Shown here piece after piece: positions 43,346 through 52,751 of a DNA stretch of 64,000 nt. Position 1 is the first letter of the stretch. The number at the start of each line of letters is the position of its first letter. The stretch lies in assembly GCA_973895155.1 (NCBI GenBank), contig OZ316899.1, positions 744,001-808,000 of the forward strand, written 5' to 3'. The DNA comes from Marsupella aquatica (Eukaryota > Marchantiophyta). The notes beneath the pieces were generated by a model. It had not been told where the DNA came from and did no database searches. It was given only the letters and a program-made list of their open reading frames with translations. The position numbers and the translations under genes are program-made.

Positions 43346-46300
43346 TAGATGAAGAAATGATAGACTAAACTCTAAACCCTACTGATGACAATCTGGAGAG
43401 CTCGCCCGACAAGTAATATTCTAGGGTGTGAAGAGAAGAATGAACAGTGTCTTTCCAATCTTCCCTCCTTACCCCCTGCCGTAGATGAGAGAACAGTACA
43501 TATAGTCCTGGGAATATTGTCGTTGTACTCTTGTATATACTCCATAGTAGCCGTTCATATCAGCAATTAGCAAGCTCCTTACTCTAAGCCTTATTCTAAA
43601 CTAGTTTCTATACTATTTGTTTTAAAAACACATAACCTATGCTAATACTGTACACAAGCTGGGTTTTTACCCACTGATTTTATACACTGATCCCAATAAG
43701 GGCATCACAAATCTCTTCAAAAAATTTCTACATACTATATGGAGAAATTAGGCTAACAATATACAAATGATTAGGGAATATTGTACTATAGTTAAATGAA
43801 GATTGTAGCAACTTACTTAGAAGTTGAATGAACAAAGTTGTCAAAAAGCTGGATAGCAAATTGGATTTTCCATAAATTATTTACAATTTTGTTCAATCTT
43901 TGTGTAGACATAGGTCCATACTAACACTATATACACATCCTTGACACCAAAGTGCTAGAGAGTGTGCTTTGGCCTTTTGGGTTTGTTTATCTCTATGCCC
44001 ACAATTGATCTTTGTGCTATGGTGGTCGTTCAAATATATTGGGTGCATTCTCACTCTTGTTTAAAGATCACATGTACAAAACACCATGCATAGAAACTAG
44101 AGTTAGTTGCTATTGTAACTAGAAGTCTTGGAAGGTATATATCATTTGGGGTCCATAAAAGAGCCCTTTCTAGGTTCTGGAGATTTGATAATGACAACAT
44201 ACTCCTCACTGGTATATGACCTCAATTTTCAATTTATTTGCACATGTTTTGTTTTCATTGGTAAGGAAAACAACATCCTTTTAGGCCAAAGATTAGGGTG
44301 GGCTTGGTGATATGGGCACTAGGTAAGACTGCACTGAAGCTAGTGGGTGATGACCAGTGATCAAGCTAGAGGCCAGATTGAAGATAGTCAAGCTCAAGCT
44401 GAGTAGCCACCCACAAAGAAGCTAATTATACTGAAGATCAAGCTTAAGGTGATAGGAGACCTAAGCTAAAAAATAAGCCCCCGTATCTAATGGCAAATTA
44501 TATTGTGCATTTGGGAAAATAATGCTAAAGTAGCAACTTAGGCAGATCACTGCACACGGTTGAGCATATTGGGTTCTCACATCATTGCTTGTTGTCATTA
44601 TTCTATGTTGTTTATGACATACATTTATTATTATTATTACATTATTCCCCACACTGCATACCTACCTGATATTGGAAGTACATGATGAATTAGGATACTC
44701 CAGTCAGCTGGAATTTTATCTTTTTGCCCTATCCTAACAGTACACACCATGAAGTGAGTCCACCTAAGTTCAAGCTTTGAGGTGCATGATTACACAGTTC
44801 CAAGATTCCAATAAGGAGTGTCAAAGCACAGTCAAATGTAACTCAGTTATTGCTCACAGCATAAAACACCATTACAGCCAGGACAAAATCACTAATTATG
44901 GGCCACCAAAATATGAATCCCATAAGGGTGATACGTCCAAAGAAATAAATCTGTAACACTTTGACACACCCTATTCATCCTTTTGGATTGTTGTACACCA
45001 AAGGTGCACTAACAAAACCAGAAAGGGCATAGCCATAAGGACCCCACATACTCTACCCCAGAGGTGTACTGAAAGATTTGGAAAGGGCAAAAATTCATTT
45101 TGCCTAGGCCTTTGTATGACATTCCGGAGGCAACAGGGTTTAGGGAGGGGTTTCCTAACTAAGGAATGTCAATTACGTGCATCCTGTCGGCTGAGATTTT
45201 AGCATTTTGTCATATCCCAATCCAACACACCATGAAATTAGCCCACCTGAGTTCAAGCTCAGAGGTGTGCAAGATTACACAATCTGTTCCAATATTTGGC
45301 TCCTGCTCTACACCAAAGGCACATTGAAAGCGGGACTGAAAGAATGGGAAAGGGCGCTCCTCGTGTGGCTCCCACTCCATGTCGGAAAGGGAAATGTCAT
45401 ACAAAGGTGTACTGAAAGAAAGAGAACGGGCAAAAAAATTATTTTCCCTTGGCTTGTTTATGGCATTCCGGACACAGTGGGTGGGTCTCCTCAAGAATGT
45501 AACTACCTGGGGGCTGGTGCAAGTGGAAAGAGCGTCGGTGGCAGATTAAGAGCTTGGAAGCCGCATTCATGAGGACACAAAAGCAGGTTTAATTTGGCCT
45601 TCAGTTGCTTCCTATTGGCTATGACCAATTCAAGCATGGGAGCCTTGGGGACACGTGTACTTAGTGCCCACTTCATTTTGGGGCCGTTCATAGGAATCCA
45701 TATTATTATCCTTTTGAGAAAATCTTTGGTGATGGCTTGGATTATCAAAACAATGAGCGTGAATATTATGCTGCAGTTAAACATAATTGTAGCAAATCAC
45801 ACCAAATATAGTACCGTACATGTCTATGTGCCTCTAGATCTAGTTCCCCTACAATTCTTTCTAGTTGAACCAAGGTTGACAAGTAGGGACAGTGGGTTCC
45901 TGGGTGCATAGACTTTGTGAATCTTCCTGGGGAAGTGGTGGATTTCATTCACGCCTATCACCAGAGCAACCGGATATCTGGACTCAAATGCATTTAATCA
46001 TTTTTAGTGATGAATGTTAATTACTTGGTGTTATTGACACTATTGTAATGGGCTCGTAGACTGTTGTAAGAACCTGGGGAGCACGACCATTCTCATTGTT
46101 ACCATAGTCTAGCATGACATTTGTCTACATATCAAACTGATATCAAACCAAGATAGTGTGCCAACAGAGGTTTGGTGTACATACTAGACTAGTGGTAAGA
46201 AGGGATAGTGATGTCTTCCAAGCCTATGGCCATGCCAACATTCTATTTTATCCCACCACTTGTGGTGACAGTATTGCGTCAAGCGCAACATTTGGAATAT

Positions 46301-46550
46301 CTTTAGCACAGTGGGCTTGTAGACTTTGTTTTGGGAGTTTGTTGGGAAACTAAGAGTCATTCTAAGTCTGACATGATAGATTTCATCCAGAACTTTGGCA
46401 GCAAACAATGTGAAACATGGGTTTGCGAGGGAAGAATAGACTTGAGTTTGGATTTGATCAAGAAGACATTCAAGTTGCAAGGGGAGGCATTTGAGCAAAA
46501 GGTAGTTCAATATAATCCAAGGTCATTTGCAGGGATTAAAAGTGTCATGA
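43346..46550. other. AT-rich stretch, no gene recognised
   Basis: No frame in this stretch looks coding, and none resembles a known transposon protein. A one-and-a-half unit telomere-like run (CTCTAAACCCTA) lies near 43371. The part 44690-45480 holds degenerate repeats (separate entry). Confidence 0.5.
44690..45480 (+). repeat. Degenerate repeat cluster
   Basis: A block with ACACACCATGAA, then CCACCTRAGTTCAAGC occurs near 44740 and 45225. A second block (AAGGTGYACTRA, then GAAAGGGC) occurs near 45000, 45060, 45310 and 45400, twice followed by GGCATTCCGG or GACATTCCGG. These look like two diverged copies of a 350-480 bp unit with smaller repeats inside. Confidence 0.55.
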
Positions 46551-46648
46551 GGACACACATCCATACACAACTCACATTGCGGCACACCATGTCAACAAGA
46601 AAACCAAAATCACACGACACACAACACATGTACGCCAAAATCCATAAC
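46551..46648 (+). repeat. 98-bp direct repeat, copy 1
   Basis: It begins GGACACACATCCATACACAA and ends AAAATCCATAAC. It matches 47004-47101 with about three mismatches over 98 bp. 355 bp of unrecognised DNA separates the copies. Confidence 0.85.
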
Positions 46649-47003
46649 AATCTCTTGCAAAACGGGACCCCACTGCAAGGTATCACTAAGTCAAGCCAAA
46701 CTCACCCGCTAGCCATGCAAGACTCCAAGTCTATACACATAGCAGAACCCTGCCAATGTCGCTCTCCATGCCAACCGACATACACTCTCTCTCTCTCACC
46801 ATAGTCACACTCACATGAGCTCTACTAGTGCCGGGAGGCTCAACTTGGAAGAATGAGGAGCTAATCCCTCATTCTCCAAGGTATACCCCCATGTCACAAA
46901 GGCATGGTAACCTGGGTGAAGAGGTCACCCTCCCAAACTCACAACACATGTGCAACCAACAAAGTTGCAACTCAAATGCAACATGGGGTGACAGCTGTCG
47001 GGC
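46649..47003. other. Spacer between the 98-bp repeats
   Basis: 355 bp with no recognisable gene. It includes a short CT-rich run near 46780-46798. Confidence 0.5.
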
Positions 47004-47101
47004 GGACACACATCCATACACAACTCACATTGAGGCACACCATGTAAACAAGAAAACCAAAATCACACGACACACAACACATGTACACCAAAATCCATAA
47101 C
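47004..47101 (+). repeat. 98-bp direct repeat, copy 2
   Basis: It matches 46551-46648. The next 175 bp, to the end of F5 pol at 47277, are unassigned and may be the F5 3' region. Confidence 0.85.
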
Positions 47102-47276
47102 CGCCCCCCTAGTTGGTGGTTAGGTCCCACTAACTATAGCTAGCCCAAAAACTAAAAGGAAGTATACACCTTTAGGGTGCACAGATCAAGAGGTCGGGTG
47201 CAAAGGAGCCCCATCATTAATCGTCTACCTGCAATCTATACTACCTAATGAGTTTTATGCTAATCAAAGCCACTCT

Positions 47277-47775
47277 CTATCTACAATTGGGACACAACCA
47301 CTGTCCTTCAAGAACTGAATCAAGAGGTGACGTCAAACACGCCAAGTGCCAACCTCTTGAGTAGCCATCACAAATCAACATGGTTGCAGCTCCACGGGCG
47401 GATCCACACAACATACACCATAAGCCTGTAGGTATCACTACTAGACTAGGATCGATGATATCATCAATGTTTGGAAGGTGACAAGGTGCACAGTTGCGTA
47501 CATGATCCTTCCAAACCATACCATCACAACCTTCTAAAACCAGAATTCCTGATGGAAAAACCTTCTGCACTCATAGAATAGTACGTCCGGCAGTGACATC
47601 CAAAGTAGTAGGTGCTGTCTGTTGCAGATACACATAGTCTCCAGAATGAAATTGCCTGATGCTAGGACGATATCCTCCTCCCCGAATAGTGGCACACCTC
47701 AAAGTATCCCAATGCTGCGCAATAGCTAAGTTCTCAAATGCCATGGGCATCACTCTCCAAAACAAGTCTGCCCGT
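47277..47775 (-). pseudogene. F5 integrase C-terminus with PHD-like finger
   Basis: It continues the F5 integrase after the F6 insertion. On - it starts RADLFWRVMPMAFENLA, has a stop at 47571-47573, and goes on to LWCMLCGSARGAATMLICDG, then RGWHLACL and WLCPNCR, ending TAG at about 47277. The spacing C-x2-C, C-D-G-x, H-x2-C, W-x-C-x2-C is that of a PHD finger. The fourth zinc ligand is Tyr (CDGYSRGWH; TAC where TGC is expected near 47358). PHD fingers read histone H3 tails. On an integrase it would serve as a chromatin-targeting module, like the chromodomain of chromoviruses (inference). Confidence 0.75.
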
Positions 47776-48625
47776 TGTCGTGCCGAAAGATTTCGGCTCA
47801 TGAATGGCTTTTATAGGGGATGATGGGCGAGGACTCTCGGTTGGGTTGCGTGCATGCTGACTCGGAGGGGCTGCTTGGTTGGATGGATTGAGGTTTGGCA
47901 ATTGGGTGACTCGTCGTCACCAGGTTTGGTGTTTGGGTGAGTCACCAGGCTTGGAGTTTGGATGAGCCTCGCTGCTGGCAACTGGCTCAGGCTGGATGGT
48001 TGGGTTTCCGATGCTACTTAAGACTTGAGCCTTGCCTCATTGAGGTTGGCGGTTGTCTATTGAGATCTGTTGAGTTGCGTTCTGTGAGTTTCGCTCCGTT
48101 GTGCGGAACTCGACTCTTGTGCGACGGTTTTGGAGTTCTGAGTGAGTTTTCAATCCAGGTGGGGAGTTTTTGATCCAGACGGGGAATTTCTTGAGTCTGG
48201 AGTCTCGTTGATCCAGGCGGGGATTTCTCGAGTTTGGAGTCTTGTCGATCTAGGCGAGGATTTCTCGAGTTTGGAGCCTCGTTGGTCCAGGCCCGAGTTC
48301 CGTGTGAGCTGTTTTAGACTAGTGGAGTAGCTAGTCGAGTTTTTGGTTTTGTGAGTTAAGGAAGATAGTTTTTCTGTCAGATTTTGAGTAGTTAGTCACT
48401 CGAGGAGTTCTACCCAACAAGTTAGAGGTAGCGGCCCGCCGTAGGGCCAGCTACTAGACTCTTGCGGGCAAGCTTACTCGAGGGCACCTATTGTAACCTT
48501 TGTGAGAAAAGTAAAAAATATAAAGGAGTGAGAGTTCACTCCGAAAAGTGCTTGTCACCTGTCCCGATCGCAGCCAGAAATGCGTAGTTTGCCAGAGGAG
48601 CCCCTAACTTTAAGTCCTCGCGACA
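47776..48625 (+). mobile_element. F6 5' LTR
   Basis: 850 bp, TGTCGTGCCG to CCTCGCGACA. It contains about four imperfect copies of a 35-40 bp unit (GATCCAGGCGGGGATTTCTC, then GAGTTTGGAGTCT) at about 48155-48295. AAAATATAAAGGAGTGAGAG near 48514 has a TATA-like core. Confidence 0.88.
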
Positions 48626-48626
48626 T

Positions 48627-48643
48627 TGGCAACCATACTGGGG
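48627..48643 (+). promoter_or_regulatory. F6 primer-binding site candidate
   Basis: TGGCAACCATACTGGGG begins one base after the 5' LTR. It differs from the F1/F2 site. The primer tRNA is not identified. Confidence 0.5.
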
Positions 48644-48666
48644 ATTCCTTGGGGCGATTGGATGAG

Positions 48667-49851
48667 ATGGGTGACTATGACGAAGTCGATCGGATATCGA
48701 GCATCGTCATGTCGATGATGAGAACCATAAGGAAGGAAGAGCTTGAGTCGGAAAGGGCAAACAAGGAAGCGAATAGAACTACTCGGTGTCTCCAAGAGGT
48801 TTTGAAGGAGAATGGGCAGTTCGATGGGAGAAATGTGACAAGCTACCTTAAGTCTTACTTGACAGAAGTAGTTGTCTACAAGTTGGACAAAGGGACAGCC
48901 GTGAAAGAGTTCATGGTGCTGGTTGAGAAGGAGTTGAGTTCGACGGTGCGGACCATCGTTGAGTCAGCTGAGGGCTGGGATGACTTCGACCAGAAGATGA
49001 AAGAGGAGTTCCAAGCGGAGGATGTTGATCGGGTCACGCAGGCTACCTTCTTGGATTGGGTGAATGATAGGAACAAGAAGCTGAAGGGGCCGCAAGAGCT
49101 CCTAAGGGAGTTCAAGAGAAGGGTGTCTCAGTTACCAAAGCGGGATGTGGGAATCATCAAGTTGCAGCGCTCGACGCTCTTCTTGAGGGCAGCCGATGAG
49201 GACCTTCGAGAGGAGCTTGAGAACGCGATGGAGCTGCTGGAACCTTTGAGAGTTACCTTGTCTAACGAGTGGAACCAAGTTGAGAAAGCGGTGTCAAAAG
49301 TGAGCAATCGACACCGGCGGCGAGAGCTAGACAAGCAGGCTACCACTCTCGACCTAAGGCCGTCGGAACCGATATTGAGGAAAGGGAAGCGAGAACCAGT
49401 GAAGGATGAGATCAAGCCATCGATGGATGATCTCGCGGAAATGATGCAGAACCTAAAGATCTTGGCAGCACATGCGGTCGAGAATCCAAAATTGAGGGTT
49501 GCGAGTGCTCCCAAGAGGAAGCGAGAGATGCAGAGTTGGCCATGCATGTGGTGCAACAGCAAAGAGCATGATAAATGGGAGTGCCTGGACCTGAGGGAAG
49601 CTGTAGATAAAGGGCTGATCAAGTTTGTCGGTGAAGTTGGTCAGAAAAAGATATCGTTTGCCAACACTGAGGAGCCAATTCCATTCAACTCCAACAAGGG
49701 AGGCATGAAGGCTTTGGCTGAGAAGCGAGCTGGGAAGCAAGTCGAAGAGGCATCCTCTTCGCACCTGGAAGCGAATGTTTACAATGTGGAGTTGGATGGC
49801 CCTGTGACAGAAACGGACAAGTTTTACAAGCGCTTGGTGGATCTGGTGTGA
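48667..49851 (+). CDS. F6 gag
   Basis: The frame is open upstream into the LTR. ATG 48667 (MGDYDEVDRISS) is the first Met that leaves the LTR and primer site free, and I prefer it to ATG 48580. It has a capsid-like region (GRNVTSYLKSYL, EFQAEDVDRVTQATFLDWV) over about residues 60-250, then a basic region, and one zinc knuckle CMWCNSKEHDKWEC (C-x2-C-x4-H-x4-C) near residue 310. It ends TGA 49849-49851, overlapping the protease frame. It is uninterrupted. Gag kept intact in an element without reverse transcriptase suggests that packaging still mattered (inference). Confidence 0.82.
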   Translation: MGDYDEVDRISSIVMSMMRTIRKEELESERANKEANRTTRCLQEVLKENGQFDGRNVTSYLKSYLTEVVVYKLDKGTAVKEFMVLVEKELSSTVRTIVESAEGWDDFDQKMKEEFQAEDVDRVTQATFLDWVNDRNKKLKGPQELLREFKRRVSQLPKRDVGIIKLQRSTLFLRAADEDLREELENAMELLEPLRVTLSNEWNQVEKAVSKVSNRHRRRELDKQATTLDLRPSEPILRKGKREPVKDEIKPSMDDLAEMMQNLKILAAHAVENPKLRVASAPKRKREMQSWPCMWCNSKEHDKWECLDLREAVDKGLIKFVGEVGQKKISFANTEEPIPFNSNKGGMKALAEKRAGKQVEEASSSHLEANVYNVELDGPVTETDKFYKRLVDLV

Positions 49852-51776
49852 GAGAGAGATGGAGTGACCCGGTGCTGATCAATGCGATAACGGTTGAGGT
49901 TGGGGCTAGTTGGGATGCCTCGGTTGAGTCAAAAAGGAAGAAAACCGACGAGGATGACACTCCGTCTCAATCAGGGGAACAAGAGAGGCAAGATACTCGA
50001 GACAAGGAAAGGAGGGTTAGGTTCAAAGAAGACGAAATGAGCGAGAAAGAGCCAGAGAAAGGGAAACCGATTAGGAAGGACCCGGGCTGGGTGCTTGGCA
50101 GGGACGTGGACCAGGCCATGTACCCGGAGGTTGTAGCTGAGAAGTTCTGGAGCCAACAGGCTCAAGGGTTTACCAACGCCAAGTTCTTTGGTAGTATGAG
50201 GCGGGAGATCTAGGAAGCAATCTTGGAGAGATCCAAGAGGGAACGGATTTACAAAGAGGGCCCTCACACCTTGATGGGGGAGGCTGGCGAGACGGAAATT
50301 GGGAGTTTCCGAACTTACACTGTTGGGGTGTCCATGGGTTCAGGTAGTAAGCTTGCTGGCCCCGAAGAGTCAGATTTGGGGGAACCAAAGAGGGTCAAGT
50401 CCCTTGAAGAGGAGCTCATGAACTTGGACGATGAGTTCTTTGATGTGGAAGAGGACCTCATGGGAACCGGAAGCGAAGCTGAGTCTGTGGCAAACAGGGA
50501 CCCGACCAAAGGGGGAGAACGGGAAAGCATTACCGCACAGTCGAGGACCATTCATGTCATGGGCTCAATGAAAGGAAACGATTATGCTTACCGAGATGGA
50601 TACTGGGCTTGAGCAAGTCCGGAGAGCGAGTGCCAGTTGGAAGGAATGGAAGGCAAGGTGCGGGCGCTCATTGATACTGGCTCGGAGATCAACTTGATGG
50701 ATCCAAAGGTGTTTCAAAAGGGGAATTGGCCGGTGGACAATGAGTTGCTTTGGAGTGTGAACTCGGTGAGTTCAATGAAGGACTATCTTTGGGGCGGATG
50801 TCCAAATGTGATGGTGAAGTTCGGGAATGTCAAGCAGGCTTGTAACATTTTTGTTCATGAGCACTTGTCGTTTCCGGTGATACTGGGCATGCCGTTCATC
50901 ACTGAATGGAGGATGGAGACGAAGGTTCTGGATGATACTACCTTCATGGTGAAGGTTTGGGGCAAAGATGATAAGGAGGTGGTTCAGTTTCCGACGGTTC
51001 TACCTGGAAATGAGAGGAACCAAAAGCAGTTGCGAGATCCAATAGCGGCAGAAGTTGGCATTGCTATGGGGGAGAACCGAGATGCTAAGATGGATCTAAG
51101 TGCAAAGTTCAAAGGGGAGCCAATTGCGGACCAAAAGATGGGGAGTCTAGTGTTCAAGGAAGAGTGTTACTCAAGAGAGCTACTGGACATTGGGAAGTAC
51201 CTGAGTGACTTTGGGAAGCGGCTGAAGCAGGATGGTAAAGAGTTCGAAGACATTCGAGTGAATTCTGATAAGTTCATTCTTAGAGAGGGCTACCTTTGGC
51301 GGAAACCTAAGGGCCCCATGCTAGTACCGAGGAGAGTTGTCGATTCTAAGGATGAGCAAAAGCGGATTTTGGAGGAAGTCTATGATGCTGAGGTCAAAGG
51401 TGGTTTGAAAGGAGTAAGGGCAAAGGTCTGTGAGCGGATCCAAAAGGAGTATTGGTGGCCAGATTTGTATTGGGATGTTCAGGAGGATGCTGACAATCGA
51501 GGGATCCATCACAACTTGAAGAGGCAGATTCAAGAGCTTGATCGGATTGACTATCGAGTCGTTGACATACGGGAGAGAGTGAAGGTTTGCAAGGTGCGAC
51601 CTAGAGATGGAATGGACTCAAGTTCCGACTTGAGTGAATTTGAAGACGAGGCACTGGTCCAGGCGCATCAGTTGGACTTGAGTTTCGAAAGTGGCTTGAT
51701 TGGTTCTGATTCGGATGAGTTGGACTTTGAGTTTCTGGAAAGTGGAGTGCCTAAGGCCGAGTCTGAAGGTGTTTAG
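49848..51776 (+). pseudogene. F6 protease and truncated integrase head
   Basis: A single frame from about 49848 (no ATG; probably reached by frameshift from gag) to TAG 51774-51776, broken by TAG 50211-50213 and TGA 50610-50612. The protease motif ALIDTGSEINLM is complete, followed by VILGMPFITEW. From about 51180 it changes directly to the part before the integrase zinc domain (FILREGYLWRKPKG, RIQKEYWWPDLYWDVQE). The first zinc ligands are absent and no core follows. The C-terminus is acidic (SSSDLSEFEDEALVQ). Reverse transcriptase and RNase H should lie between these parts and are missing. Confidence 0.8.
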
Positions 51777-51901
51777 GGTTTAGGTTTGAGTTTCTTGAGG
51801 AGGAAGTGGTTCAGGCGCATGGCTCGAGTTTGGACTCAGACTTAGAGGAAATCTGATGGATTGGAACAGACCGGAGGCTGCTCAGGTTTACTAGGGGAGG
51901 A

Positions 51902-52751
51902 TGTCGTGCCGAAAGATTTTGGCTCAGGAATGGCTTTTATAGGGGATGATGGGTGAGGCCTCTCGGTTGGGTTGCGTGCATGCTGACTCGGAGGGGCTGC
52001 TTGGTTGGATGGATTGAGGTTTGGCGATTGGGTGACTTGTCGTCACCAGGTTTGGTGTTTGGGTGAGTCACCAGGCTTGGAGTTTGGATGAGCCTCGCTG
52101 CTGGCAGCTGGCTCAGGCTGGATGGTTGGGTTTCCGATGCTACTTAAGACTTGAGCCTCGGCTCATTGAGGTTGGCGGTTGTCTATTGAGATCTGTTGAG
52201 TTGCGTTCTGTGAGTTTCGCTCCGTTGTGCGGAACTCGACTCTTGTGCGGCGGTTTTGGAGTTCTGAGTGAGTTTTCAATCCAGGTGGGGAGTTTTCGAT
52301 CCAGGCGGGGAATTTCTTGAGTTTGGAGTCTCGTTGATCCAGGCGGGGATTTCTCGAGTTTGGAGTCTTGTCAATCCAGGCAAGGATTTCTCGAGTTTGG
52401 AGCCTTGTTGGTCCAGGCCCGAGTTCCGTGCGAGCTGTTTTAGACTAGTGGATTAGCTAGTCGAGTTTCTGGTTTTGTGAGCTAAGGAGGATAGTTTTTC
52501 CGTCAGATTTTGAGTAGTTAGTCACTCAAGGAGTTCTACCCAACAAGTTAGAGGTAGCGGCCCGCCGTAGGGCCAGCTACCAGACTCTTGCGGGCAAGCT
52601 TACTCGAGGGCACCTATTGTAACCTTTGTGAGAAAAGTAAAAAATATAAAGGAGTGAGAGTTCGCTCCGAAAAGTGCTTGTCACCTGTCCCGATCGCAGC
52701 CAAAAACGCGTAGTTTGCCCGAGGAGCCCCTAACTTTAAGTCCTCGCGACA
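51902..52751 (+). mobile_element. F6 3' LTR
   Basis: 850 bp, same ends as the 5' LTR and the same internal minisatellite (about 52280-52422). The PPT AGGGGAGGA directly precedes it. Confidence 0.88.

Larger units (their letters stand above)
47776..52751 (+). mobile_element. F6 LTR retrotransposon lacking reverse transcriptase, 4,976 bp
   Basis: The two LTRs are both 850 bp (47776-48625 and 51902-52751), start TGTCG and end CGACA, a 5-bp inverted end. A polypurine tract (AGGGGAGGA, 51893-51901) stands before the 3' LTR and a primer-site-like TGGCAACC follows the 5' LTR. Flanks CCGT (47772-47775) and TCGT (52752-52755) look like a 4-bp duplication with one change. It splits F5 integrase, and the F5 frame is in phase without it. 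Coding: gag, protease and a shortened integrase head, with no reverse transcriptase, RNase H or integrase core. So it is non-autonomous. By eye the LTRs differ at roughly 30 positions. Confidence 0.9.

Noticed and set aside
46740-46800. CRISPR-like or tandem array near the CT-rich run
   Set aside because: Only a short simple repeat; no regular spacers anywhere in the window.
47937-48173. Small frame starting MSHQAWSLDEPR in both F6 LTRs
   Set aside because: Present twice only because the LTRs are copies. No similarity to known proteins, and it overlaps the minisatellite.
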